The notes under the pieces: generated by a model | Database searches by the model: none | Told to the model about the DNA's origin: nothing | What the model saw: the letters and a program-made list of their open reading frames with translations, nothing else | Part shown: positions 52,701 to 64,000 of the stretch, piece after piece | Layout: each line of letters opens with the position of its first letter | How positions within the stretch are numbered: position 1 is the first letter of the stretch | From: Rostratula benghalensis | Lineage: Eukaryota; Chordata; Aves; Charadriiformes; Rostratulidae | Reading direction: 5' to 3' | Assembly (NCBI GenBank): GCA_013399305.1 | Contig: VXAI01000091.1 | Span: 558,001 to 622,000 of the forward strand | Length of the DNA: 64,000 nt | Made by a program: the position numbers and the translations under genes

Positions 52701-55700
52701 TTAGATTGTAATGAAGCAAAAATATGAGGAGCTGATAGCACTCTTTTATTTATCTTCCCTGCAAAAGTTATGATTGGGATGACATATATGTTTAGAAAAT
52801 AAAACTTGCTCAAGTGTCTTTATTTCTTCAAAAACATGGGAATTGCTATATTAATTGTAATGCTACCTTGATCAGTATCAGCAGTTTAAAACAAAATAGC
52901 ATAAAAGTTAACTGTACCTAAATAACTGATTTTCATTGCCTGGCAAATCTAAAAAAATAGGATTTTTTTTTTTTTTTTGAGGTTTATCCCCAAAACCACC
53001 AAGTTGATGTTTTTTATCACTTTCAAGCAAAGGGACATTCTGAAAATATGAGAACAAAATGTGTTCATCTTTTCCCAAAAATAATTTTTTTTTTCCCAAC
53101 TGGAAATTTCACCCAGTTGCACTTAAATTTGTGCACATCAACTGATCAGGTCAGATCAGGTGAGGTATGTGGTTTAGCAATAAGTTTTTTGGATGAAAAT
53201 TGTCACTAAACCTTGAAGAAAACAAATTAAACCCCAAGAATTTCACCCCTAACCTTCTGCTTCTGGCTAGTGCTTCTGATCTAAGCCATGACAATAGTTT
53301 ATTTAGCTTTTCTATCACTTATCTCTAGGACAAAAATTTCTATATTTCTTCAAAGTAAAGGTGGAGAGAGTAATTTTATTATGCTTTACATAGCTTTCCT
53401 AGACTTGCTGACATAATGATGTCTTGTGGCAATATTTTTCCTAGATTAGTATTGTAGCATGTAAAGAATTATGTCCTTTTAGTAGATTTTCTTGTTTCTG
53501 TGAGCAGTGCTTTAGAGATTTCAAAAATGTTATTGGATTTACCTATAAAGATAACGAGTTTTTTTCCCGTGGCACCAACTGTGAGAATGTATTCATTATT
53601 TATACACAGAGAGTATGGCTAAAAATGACAACTGTGAAGTGTTGACAAAAGCAAAAAATTGCACTCTATATATTTGTACTGTCTCAGACAAATGAAGGCA
53701 TATTAATAAATTTTGACTTAATCTCAGTATAATGTATATTTATATAAGTATACTCTAAGCCTTGCACGGGAGCTATTGCATCAATCATTACAACAAATTC
53801 CTTTGCCTTGATAAATTAATTTATGCTATATTTTGGTGATATTGCAAGATCTCTCTACACAGGAGAGTAGTTACTTCAGGTCAAAAAAGATTAGTGACTC
53901 TCTGGTTTCTTCAGTAAAGGTCAACTGTGTTTTATTTTCGAAGGCAAAAGCCAACTATTCTCTCTTGTGTTCCCTTGCATTTGTCTAAAAGCGTTACCCA
54001 GAAGAGCTTTGACTTTCCTGCTTGCCGGTACCATCAGACTCAGGACACATGTTGTCGTGTCTCACCGTGTCAGGTGATCTGCTCTGTGTCTTTTGTCTTA
54101 GGGCATCTAATCCTGATGAACAATGAAGTCAAAACCAAATGGATGCAGCTTTGAACTTTCTCTCTCTGTCCACAGGCAGGGTGCAGCTAAAAGAGCAGCA
54201 CAACTGGAGTGCAGTGGGACCAATTGAGGAACCAGCTGCTGTGATAGAAATAAACTTAGGGTCAGGAATTAACCTTGACAGAAGATGAATAATTTGCCTT
54301 GGAAAGAGGAGAGAAGGTGAAAATGGCATCAGAGATTTTGTTTGGCAATTTTGGTATCTAGGAGGAGGAATCGGAGAAAAAGCCATCATATGCTGGGACT
54401 TATGCATCAGGGAGTGGAATATTAACTGTCCAACACAGTCCCTGTGGATGGCTGGTTTCCTCGTGAGGTGCCAGTGCTGATTGATCGAGCTGTCATGGCC
54501 CCTTATGTGACAGAGCAGGGGGAAGCCCGCGAGGAGAAATTTTAATGGTGCTTGTCATCAAAGAAAAATGTTGTGCTTCTTACTTCAGCGGCCCTGCTGA
54601 CACCATCAACGTGGTGTCTGCACTCATCCTGTCTAGGATCATGGCAGGCTTCCTCTTGTCAGCCTGATGTTTACTGGGGCTTCACATAGATCCTATTCAC
54701 TGGATGTGTCTCTTCTGCACAATTAGAGGCAGAGAAGGGCTCCATCTGCTTAGAAAGATGAAGCCCAACATCTCTAGACTACTCCAGCTAGGTACAAAAA
54801 TCATGAATATGTATGATACAAATAAATGTAATCTTTCTTGTAGGAGGAGAGAACTAAGGAAAGAAGTATTTACTTTGCGCTGGGGAGTTTGCTGTTGTTG
54901 GTTTGTTTTTGTTAATGTACATTTTCATAATTTATAGTTTGCATCTACAGAGCAGCTCAGTGCTGCTTCATGTATGTAAGCTGGATGTTGGAGGGGGTGT
55001 GCTGGCAGGAGGGCTGGCAGGGCACAGATTTGTGCTAAAGAAGACTGGTGCTGTCCTCAAGGTGAGCGGGCAGAGCAGGTCAGGCAGAGCCCAGCTGGTG
55101 AAGGAGTTCACAGGAGCTGTAGCAGTAGCAGCTCTTCCAGAGGTCAGCGGGGAGGAGCAGTAGGTGGTGTAGATGACAAAGGCAGAGTCCATGTTTATGT
55201 CATGGGTTCTGCTTCCTTTTGATGACCTTGGAAACTTGAGGGATGAGGAGGGAGTGGAGTGCATATGTTAGACACATTGTAACAGGCACATCAGGAAAGG
55301 CAGGCAAATTTTTTTACCAAACCCCCTCTACTGCCTCAGCAAAAAAACCCCTGGCTGTGAATTGCATGGTCTCAGAAAATGAGAGAAATGTGGATGAGCA
55401 AAGTTTGTTTAGTTTTTTGTTTGTTTTGGGGTGGTTTTTTTGTTGTTGTTTGGTTTGTTTTTTTTTTTTTTAAATCCCCATCATTTCATGGTGCTGTTTG
55501 TAAATGCTTGAATTAAATGAGATGGTCTGTTCCCAGCTGACTCAAGCCTGGGCACCGCAGAGATGCTGGATGCTGTGGAGGCAGATGCCTGTGGGTAGCA
55601 GAGAGTATCAGCCCCCCAGACTCCAGGATCAGGGCCAAGGCTCCTGGGCACAGATGGCACTGCTGGGATTTGCTGCCTATTGCTCTGAGATGACTGTCAT

Positions 55701-58700
55701 ATCTGCCTGGAACTTTTGGTGGCAGCCTGGGGCATTTCAGATTTATGTGTGTCTCCATTTCGATCTGGTGTAATAAATGCAGTGATCTCAAACACCCTAT
55801 GGGGTAAGAGCCCAAAGGGGAAAAGGGCAAGAGGCTGTCTTAGAAACAGGGCAGAACTTTTTTTTTTTTTTTTTTTTTTTTTTCAGTGAAGGAAAATGTT
55901 AGGGAACTATTCCATGAAAGGTAATGGACAGTGCCATATCATGTGGACATGGGTGGAGGAAGCCACATCCAGGCCTATATTTCTTCTTGTGAGGGGTGTC
56001 ACTGGTAGATTGTGGGTCTGTGTTTGACCTTCCTGAGTTAGATGGGTTATAGGTCCTACTGAAAATAATATAAAGTCACAGCACTAGGAAAGATTATTAG
56101 TAGATATCTGATCTTATCTCTTTGCCCACCATGGTGACAGGATATTTATAGTTACTGTGAAAAAATAATGCCTTCATAAGTGCATAAGTGCTGTGGTTGT
56201 TTTTAAGATTACTTCACTTAAACTTTTCTTCTTGACAGTGACACTTAGGAAATGTTTGAGGGCTCTATTAATTTGAGAGTAACTGTGAACTCATCAGTGT
56301 AGTTGCAGGGTTTTCCTATCATATTGCCAAACCTCTGTGAAAATAAATATTTTTTGTAATATATAAGCACTGAGAAGTCTCATCTTTCACAGTGAAACTG
56401 GACAACTTGCTAATCAGCAAAACGTTTCAGAAGGACAAAGATGGACTTCTTGTTCCACAAAATATTTTGGTCTGCGAGGGACAAGTTTCCCTTCCCAGTA
56501 TGTTCCTCCATAAATATTTCCCACAACTGAGCTGTTGAGCAAACTCAAAGGTAGGAGGCAAAATAGTGGTGAAAATAGCCTTCAAGTTTAAAAAAATAAA
56601 TAATTCTGTAATATCTTTATGCTGCTATTTAAAACCTTACTTCTATATTTGTCATCTTTCCCTTCAGAGTGAATTCCTTACCATGCTGCAGTATGATAGG
56701 ATGTTTCCTTCAACTTTTAAAAAAAGTTTCAATGTTTCAATGTTAAAACTTAGTGCAATTGTATCAAGGGATCTGTCTTGATGTCAGTTTTTCAAAGCAA
56801 CTCCATTTTGAAGTCAGTGGGGATGTCTGTTCAACAAGGAGCGGCATAATATGGCCTAGGGCTACTAAGTTACTTACTTGATAAATGTTATAGGAAATGT
56901 GTTCTGATTATTGCACTCCTCCTCTTTTTGCTAAGTGCCTTACTACCAGGGATACCATCCATTAACTTCCTTCAGTTAATGGTTCTCCATTAATGTGTTT
57001 TTTTTTCTGCCAGAGTGGTATCGGTTGAGAAGAGGGAGGGGAATATCATCTGAGAGCTGTCCCTCTTGTAGAGCAGATGGTACTTCTTCACCAACTGCTG
57101 AACACTAAAGAGAAGGGACAAGAGTCCCTAAAGAGGTAACTTGTCACACTTGGCATTTTAAGCCAGATACTCAAGGGGGTATATTAGTACTGCTGTACTG
57201 ACTTGGAAAGAAATAACCTGATTTACTATGGCTAAGATCTTTGATCTTTTTAGATACTTCAAATCTGGACATAGTTTGTGGTGTTTTGTTCTTTTTTTAA
57301 GGTTGGTAGTAAGGTGAGGAGGATTATTTTAGTCCTGGAGACTTCAGAGAAGACTTGGAAGACGTAAGCTGTTTATATAATATAATTACTTTAGCCTCAG
57401 TGGAATGGCCCATGTGAGCATATAAAGCATCGGTAGAGATACCAGGCAGTTTTAATAAACACACCACTGAATTTTGAATTACAGCTTGACTGGTACAAAG
57501 ATGAAGATAATCCTTAATATTTTGGTCAACTTCAGAAACTGGGTGTAGCTTTATTATGTAATTTCTGCTAGTTACAAGCAGTTATTAGCAAAAGGTGAAA
57601 ATAATTCCCAGTGAAGAACCAACATGGAAGAGGTTCCACTGAAGTTATTTGGGATGTTCTAGACCAGAATGTCCCTGAGGTTAAAATAGTTGGAAGCCAG
57701 AAATGTATTGAGGGAAAGCCGCACATTGCAGTTTTCCACTGTTCTTACTCTTTCCAAGGAATCTATTTATAGCTGCCATTGGAGAAAGGCAAATTCAGTC
57801 TCATCATTATTATATTTGTGAGAACTACCCCTCTTACTGCAAATGTTAATCTTTCCCCAATCCAACTCTGCATATTACAGTTGAATAGAGTGACACCTAA
57901 GGCAAAGTTCCTCTTAGAAAAATCACAGTTTTGTGTAGGTACTAGCAATTAGTTTTCAACTGTAATGAACCAGAGAAGGGGAGCTGAGCCTTCACAGATG
58001 AAACTGATACATGTGATCTCACTCACAGCTATATCATAAGCCTGATATAAGGACAAGACTCCATAAAGAGAAAAGGAAAGAGAAGGATTAAACTTTAAAG
58101 TATATTTGGTTCTGTTCTGATGCAACACTGTAGGAAACGATCCTGAAAAGAGATGCATATTTGCACCTTGCTGGGTAGCTTTGGACCTCAAAGAACTTCA
58201 TCTGTGCAGCAGGTCTTAGTTTGAACAATTTGGAAAAACTGCAAATCACTTTTTGTTGTTGTTGTTTGTTTGTTTGTATATGACAGCATAATTTTTGAGG
58301 ATGCTTTATGAGGTGGCCTCAGGTCCAAGAGAGATTTCTGATCACACATGTGAACAGGACAACTTAAAATTATTTTGTGTCTTGAGTCACTATTTGAGGT
58401 GCGGATAATCTAAATTTAAGACAGTGCTGTTATTGGTATGAAGTAGGGATGTTGTCATTGTCTCTTTCACCCTGTAGGGAGGTCTTAACTTTTGTTATAA
58501 AAGCTCTTACCTTTTCCAAATGAAAATGTATTTTACATTTCAGTCTGAATCAAGACACACATCCTGCAACATCTTGACTTCTCCATGTCCTTTTGCTTGT
58601 GCTGTTTTCAGTGAAATGTCTTACTTGCTTTCTGAACAGCTGTGGCTAGCCAGGACTTTACTTAGAGATTACTAAAGCTGGAAAGGTTCTTATATCAGCT

Positions 58701-61700
58701 TATGGTGTATGAAAACTAGCTTGGCAGGCTTCATAACTTCTCCCTGACACCTGAATGATTGCTCTGATTTTTCCCATGTAGTGACATAGCAAGACAGCAG
58801 CTTTGATGTGTGTGTTCATTCCTGTGTTCACCACTGCAGCTTCATGTTTCTGTTTCTTCATTTCTCTGTTAAATTCATACTCAGTTGTTTCATCTCCTTT
58901 CAACAAGAATATCTTCTTTCTGTCACCTTTTCAGTGCAAATAAAAATGGGATTTTCATCATTCATTTGGTTTCTGTGTGCTGCTGCATTCAAGTAATAAA
59001 GAGAATTTGTTCTCTTTGCCCTTGACACTTGTTTTACGAAGGGATGCACAAGAAGTAACCAGAGCCAGCTGTTCTTTGATGTAGATAGGCAGAACTTTAT
59101 TGCCACCAGTAGAGTTATGCCCAGTTTTACAGTCTCATGGCATGCTGTAAACGTTTTTGCCCTCTGAACTAATATATTTGAAGGCATTTTCCTGCATTCT
59201 AATCCTTGCTGTAGAAAGATAGTGTTTCCAAGTGTTACCCTCTAAGCAGCTAATCACTTGCTCAGCTTTACACGCATTTCTGCTTTTAACCTCTTCTAGT
59301 TTAATCTGGGAGATAAGGTTTTTCTACTATGATGTATAGGGGGAAAACTGCTTTTTTAAAAATCCAAGGGGACTGGGGCCTGCAAATGTTTCTCTCTATA
59401 AAAGTATCAGATGAGGAAGGGTAACTGTGAGTGCAAACTTGAGTAATTCATTCAATGCACTAAAAATATGAAAGTGGTCTCTCGATTTGACATTAAGTTG
59501 AGATTAGTTAAAAAATAGAAGCAGCTGCTTTGCCATCATAAACAAAGAATTCAACACTTTCCCTTATCCTCTTGCCAAGACGCTGCTTAATCTTATCTTT
59601 TAATTAAACCTGAACTTTAAAATACATGTGTCTATCATGCCAGTTTATTAAATGAAATATCAATAGGCACACAGTATTCTCAGTAATTAACATTCTGTAT
59701 AGAGGTTCCTTGCTTTTTTTTCCCCTCCTTACAGAACACATTAAAGACCCGAGTTTTGTTGCAACTCAGAGTTTAAAGTCATTGATTAGAAAGAAACAGT
59801 GATTAAGACCTGTGCTGATTTTTTTTTTTAAGTTTACACTAGCTTTATTTTCTGCTGCAAAACCACATCCAAACACTTTAATTTTGATCTGTCCTTAATA
59901 AGGAACTCATAACATCGTCATTCTCTCAGAAGGGAAAATCTGATCTGATACATTTTGTCTAATTCACCCTAATTTTCTTTACTTTTTAAACTTTTTAACA
60001 AAGTGGGTCTCCCCTAACTGCAGTGAAGACAGCAGGAGCTTTGCCATTTATTTAAGGCCAGTTTTCACAGGATTCTTCAGACGGGACTGAATGAAAACAC
60101 AAATCACCCCTGTAATTACTATGCAAGCACACAGTTTTGATCTAGATGTGGTCATTCATTCAGGGAATGAAAGTAAAACTCCCTGTCTTAGATGACCAAG
60201 CCCACTGCATTAGAACCCAATTCCAAGTACTGAATGTCAAAGAATGGAGTTTCTGCATACAATGACATCATTTAGGCATGTCCTAGCTCAGCAAAGGGCT
60301 TCATTCTGTCCCAAAATATGAAATGGCAACACTCTTGAAGCTAAATGCAGACTTTGCTAGGTTAAGTATCATACTTAAATACTCCCTAAAATATTTCTCC
60401 CTATAATAGTAGTCTCTGTCTTTCTTTGGATAGCCAAAGAAAGAATGGAGTGTATAAAAAATTGCATCTGTGTCAAATCACCTATATTACCAACAGAAAA
60501 AGCACTGCAATGACCTAATACTTTCACCACCTTGAAAATGTTAAAAATAAAGGCCATCACTTTCCTCAAATACATGATGACTTGTTTTTAATTTCTGTTC
60601 AATACAGCATTACACTGCAGTTTTGTGCACATTAATACGGTGTGGTTTGTAATGGTATGTTGCCTTATAACCTAGAGTAAACAGTATATTGACCTAGTAC
60701 AGAATGATGTGGTTAGTAGTGAAGCTAAAACAAGAATCTGAGAAGGAATTAATGATAGAAGCAAATAAGACTCTTTCCAGTAACTCCGTGCAAATATTAG
60801 GAAGGCAGTTAATTGGCAAAATGAATTGGAATTAATTATGCATGAACCATGTGGCAAGTACGGGAGCGCTCAACACATTGAGAAATCATGGTTCGGAACA
60901 AAAGATGCCATTCTGATTGCATTACATTCTGAATGTGCTTATAGCCAATTTTTGGAGGATTTGCAAGGTCCATAGCTACCTTTATAGAGTACCCTGTCAC
61001 AAGAAATATCTGGGATTTCTGAATCACTGATGAAGCTTTTCAAGAAGCCTTGGGAACTGGTGAATTCCCTGACAGATGAATAAGGACAATACATTATCTA
61101 TAAAAAGAGAAAAGGGGCAAGACTCAAAAAAGGGAAGGGGCAGATAAACAGCATAACAGGCCAACAGGAATGATAACAAGTTTAGAAAGAAAAGTTAAAG
61201 AAAAATCTTGAAGTTTCAGTATGCAGGAGGAAGTTACACTAAGGAAGGTGAGCAGTCTTTTGCATTACTGATTGATGGCAGAAAACCAAAAAGTATATTC
61301 ATTTATATAAAATCAGTTTTACATTGAATATTAAGAAAATTTATGTTATGAGGGATAAAGGACTGGTATTAGATATATGGTAATATTGAGAGATTCGCAA
61401 AGTCACAGAGTAATTCAGGTGGAAAGGCCACTTAGGAGGCCATTTTCTTCAACTCCCCATTCAAATCAGATCCAACAAAAGTAAGTTGCCCAAAATGATG
61501 TCCAGTAGAGTTTTGATTCTTTCCAGTGATGGAGATACTGCCGCCTCTATGGGAACCTGTTCAGGGGTTTCACCACCCATGTTGTAATTTTTTTTTTTTC
61601 CCTTGTCTCTTACTGGAATTTCCCATGTTGCAACTTGTGTCCATTGCCTCTTTTTCCATTATTTTGCATCTCCAAAAAGAGCCTGGCTCCGTCTTCTCTA

Positions 61701-62635
61701 TATCATACCACTAGGTGGCTGAACTGTGACATTTCCACTATTACAAGTATTATGAACAGGTTTGATATACATCTTTTGGAAAAGGCTAGAATTTCCCTCG
61801 GTACAGGAGTTGAATGAAATGAGAGTAAGTCAGTTATCATTCTGTGTTTTTGTGAGTTCCTAACTTTGTGTAATTCTTTGGAATATGCAGAAACATAGCA
61901 TTTAGCAAATTAAGGTATCTATCTGATAGTTACAGTATGTAACAGAAAGTTCTAGATCAGTGGGTCTTGAATGAATTTCAGTCATTTTAATCACGCTCTT
62001 CTTATGGTANNNNNNNNNNNNNNNNNNNNNNNNNNNNNNNNNNNNNNNNNNNNNNNNNNNNNNNNNNNNNNNNNNNNNNNNNNNNNNNNNNNNNNNNNNN
62101 NNNNNNNNNNNNNNNNNNNNNNNNNNNNNNNNNNNNNNCCCAAAATGTGTTTATGGCAGGGGAAGAATTTGTGGTCAAATTTTTTTTGGAGCGGGGTCCT
62201 TGGTAATGAACCACTTTTATTCTGAGGGGGAAAAACCTAATGCTTAATTTTACTGCCAGGAAACAGATTGAAAAATTCTTGGCTCAAGAGGTAAGAAGTG
62301 AAGCTATTACAAAGTGTAGACAGATTGAGTCCCTTTATTTTTTGCCAACTTCAACCAAATAAAGTTCAACTTCAGTTTTGGAATATGAATATTGCAAACT
62401 ACAAAACCTTGGTATTATATGAAGGGTTAATGAAAGGAAGAATATTTTAGAAATATCTACATTATTTTTTGAGCAGGATTTCTCAGGCGTGAAGTTCATG
62501 AGAAAGCTTAGAAGATATAGAAGGAAATATTGCAAATTAAAATTGCCAGGGCAGTGTTTAAAAACCACACAGTTTAAAGAAGGCTTAATAGAAGAAACTG
62601 AATCTTCTGCAACTGCGGGTGTAGAAAAGATATGA
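49624..62635 (+). CDS. Gene 2: predicted 5-exon chain, 5' incomplete, unrecognised
   Basis: The exons are 49624-49718, 54727-54791, 59735-59798, 62260-62290 and 62477-62635. The summed length is 414 nt, exactly 138 codons including the stop, and every junction keeps phase (0, 2, 1, 2, 0). Donors are mostly good (gtgaga, gtacaa, gtgatt, gtaaga) and four of the five acceptors are strong. The product is lysine- and arginine-rich, with a long basic helical stretch. I do not recognise it. Upstream exons were not found; they may lie between 44 and 49 kb, or the ATG at 49624 could be the start. It could also be a late part of gene 1 if that gene does not end at 44167. Confidence 0.42.
49719..54726. 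other. Gene 2 intron a (predicted)
   Basis: Sequence with a GT-rich patch near 51937-51962 and poly-T runs at 52964-52979 and 53087-53095. Several frames of 60-98 codons occur on both strands but none has paired splice sites or a recognisable product. No repeat family is seen. Confidence 0.35.
54727..54791 (+). CDS. Gene 2 exon b
   Basis: A 65-nt exon between acceptor tctcttctgcacaattag and donor CTAG|gtacaa. The frame using one base to complete the codon (GT|A, Val) is open, the others stop. It reads GREGLHLLRKMKPNISRLLQ then L and leaves one base for exon c. Basic and helical in appearance. Confidence 0.42.
55858..55883. repeat. Poly-T run, 26 bp
   Basis: Uninterrupted T homopolymer directly followed by cag. 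No flanking element is recognised. Confidence 0.95.
58251..58277. repeat. Simple repeat of TTG and TTTG units
   Basis: Tandem ttg units passing into tttg units. Confidence 0.9.
59735..59798 (+). CDS. Gene 2 exon c
   Basis: A 64-nt exon after an outstanding acceptor (T-run, then cccctccttacag). Two bases make Glu with exon b, then HIKDPSFVATQSLKSLIRKK, and CA is left for Gln with exon d. The donor is ACA|gtgatt. If unspliced the frame stops at TGA one codon later. The one-base frame stops at once, and the phase-0 frame stops after 13 codons. Confidence 0.45.
61398..61715 (-). mobile_element. Old, diverged CR1 LINE 3' fragment
   Basis: The plus strand follows the inverted 3' region of an older CR1 subfamily: cacagagtaattcaggtgg, then gtccagtagagttttgattc, then gatggagatactgccgcc, then agagcctggctccgtcttc. 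It is clearly more diverged than the other CR1 copies, with an inserted poly-T at 61589-61600. The end position is approximate. Confidence 0.85.
62010..62138. other. Assembly gap, 129 N
   Basis: A run of N. The real sequence and length are unknown. It lies about 120 bases before gene 2 exon d, so any exon or repeat inside is invisible. Confidence 1.
62260..62290 (+). CDS. Gene 2 exon d
   Basis: A 31-nt exon between acceptor taattttactgccag and the strong donor AAGAG|gtaaga. One base completes Gln, then KQIEKFLAQE with exit phase 0. The two-base frame is also open but would not follow exon c. Its small size makes it dependent on the chain. Confidence 0.4.
62477..62635 (+). CDS. Gene 2 exon e, probably terminal
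   Basis: After acceptor cattattttttgagcag, phase 0 gives 52 codons and TGA at 62633. It reads DFSGVKFMRKLRRYRRKY, then CKLKLPGQCLKTTQFKEG, then LIEETESSATAGVEKI. The first part is strongly basic, the tail acidic. An alternative donor at 62619 (GCGG|gtgtag) would join a strong acceptor at 62840 and read an acidic tail (ASNEGTEMKSEEFCWKQENN) ending in TAG at 62905. Confidence 0.45.
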   Translation, partial: DFSGVKFMRKLRRYRRKYCKLKLPGQCLKTTQFKEGLIEETESSATAGVEKI

Positions 62636-64000
62636 CATGAAAATTTAAACTATCAAGTATTTAATACAGAGGGGAAAAAGAGAACTATAAGGTGATATGT
62701 ACGCTCTGTAGATGCTTGCAGAAAACTTAAAGCAAAAATATGGGCACATAGAAATGAGAAAAACTAATATGGAGAAAGCAAATGAAGATTCCAAACAGTG
62801 AAAGAAGTTTTAATCAGCTGTATCTGTTCATTTTCAATAGAAGCATCTAATGAGGGTACAGAAATGAAATCGGAAGAATTCTGCTGGAAGCAAGAAAATA
62901 ACTAGCAACAAGAATTAGATGAGAAAGAGCAAAGGGTAAACAAAGTGATGTTGATGACAATTTTACAAAACAAATGGCAAACATGCAGATTCATACAATA
63001 TACATGAAGAATATGAAAATAATGAGATGATATTTGAAGTTTCAGAAGCTATATTTTTAAAATTCATGGGAGCCAAGAGAGCTGCCTGACACTCTGGGAA
63101 AAGTAGAAGTAATAGTTATATAAAAGAAGAACTGGAAAATGATTACATAACTACCTTAATAGTGAATTTGTCTAGGGAAAAAAAAAAAAAACCACACCAG
63201 ATAAAAGAGAGTTTAAAATACTATGTACTATTCAACCAATATAAAAATAAAAAGCTGACATATAGTTTGTGAGCATTTGTTTCACAAAGTTACACCAGTG
63301 AAATGTAACTCCATTCTTGAATAGCTTTTGTGCATTTCTTCAGTGTTATCAGTAGCTTAAAAGAGCATGGACACTGGAGGAAAATGGATGTATTTTGGGT
63401 TTGGTTTTCACTCAGTTCTTACCTAAGTATAGAACTCACTAAAGCCAAGGGGAGCTTGCCTGATTCAAAAATGAATTGTTTACTTTCCACTAGACAGGTG
63501 CATGAGTGATCTATTATTTCAGCCTCTACTGAAAACAATTCCTTTTCAGGTTTGCTTTTCTGAAGCCAGTAGTTAAAAAAGTCTTTTTGGTTTTTTTTAA
63601 ATTTCAAATAAGAACAAAAATAAGCTACATCTGTGTTGTTTTTAATATCCCACTGTACCACTGGAATTCTACCACCTCAGTTTTATACCTAGAGACTCAG
63701 CAGTGTTATCTTTTCTGGTGACAGGAATTAGTTAAGGAACTATTGTCCTCCTCAGACAGTCCTGATGGCCTACATCTTGCCAAGTCACTCACCCATTTTC
63801 TTCTCCAAGGATGCCTGTTCTATCCTTGAAGCATATTTCCATGTTATGGGTAGCTGAAGTATGACAATCACACTTTGTTGTGACATTGAAGGCAACATAT
63901 AAAAGAAGCGCCACTTTTGAATTTTGGTTGACCAGATATCATGGTGGGCCTCTAATAGCCAAAAAGTACTTTGCCTTCAGGCTAGAGCATGAAGATTTGG
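62636..64000. other. Downstream sequence, possible 3' UTR
   Basis: Strongly purine-rich on the plus strand from about 62640 to 63200, with a poly-A run at 63179-63191 and an AATAAA-type hexamer near 63245-63250. It may be the 3' UTR of gene 2. The remainder to 64000 shows no exon, repeat family or RNA gene that I can support. Confidence 0.3.

Larger units (their letters stand above)
54792..59734. other. Gene 2 intron b (predicted)
   Basis: It includes a GC-richer block at 54990-55170 open on both strands, T/G-rich low complexity at 55408-55471, a 26-base poly-T at 55858-55883 and a (TTG/TTTG)n run at 58251-58277. An exon-like stretch at 56668 has a strong acceptor but a poor donor and is not used. 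Confidence 0.35.
59799..62259. other. Gene 2 intron c (predicted)
   Basis: It contains an old CR1 fragment at 61398-61715 and the assembly gap at 62010-62138. A short candidate with donor AAG|gtgagc at 61248 is too small to judge. Confidence 0.35.

Noticed and set aside
56668..56725. Segment after a strong acceptor (catctttcccttcag) reading SEFLTMLQYDRMF
   Set aside because: Its donor inside an A-run (gtttca) is poor, and exons b and c of gene 2 join without it.

Overview
The window looks like a stretch of bird genome. It is AT-rich, has no operon-like organisation, and carries six clear CR1 LINE fragments in both orientations, a repeat family that dominates avian genomes. A 129-base run of N at 62010-62138 shows it comes from a draft assembly. 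I see no tRNA, rRNA, CRISPR array, LTR element or prokaryotic feature, and no long continuous reading frame outside CR1 relics. The longest stop-free stretches (about 130 codons) are what chance gives in 64 kb.

Reading splice signals together with codon phase, rather than open frames alone, gives a chain of twelve small exons on the + strand from 1498 to 44167 (gene 1). Every junction keeps the frame, and only one internal frame is needed per exon. The chain encodes about 398 residues plus a stop, with the 5' end lying outside the window. I do not recognise the protein. The part from 25739 to 44167 is the best supported; the first exon (1498-1543) is the weakest.

A second, shorter chain (gene 2) runs from 49624 to 62635 on the + strand. 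It has five exons encoding a lysine/arginine-rich C-terminal part of another unrecognised protein. Its 5' end was not found. The assembly gap lies just upstream of its fourth exon.

The rest is intron or intergenic sequence: CR1 fragments at 2057-2345(-), 9040-10050(+), 32061-33128(-), 38858-39272(+), 45885-46608(+) and 61398-61715(-), an older L3/CR1-like remnant near 14605-14760, homopolymers, and two perfect palindromes of 22-24 bp. All gene calls rest on splice motifs, phase and codon content read by eye. No alignment, RNA data or database search was available, and pseudo-exons with good splice motifs are common in introns.
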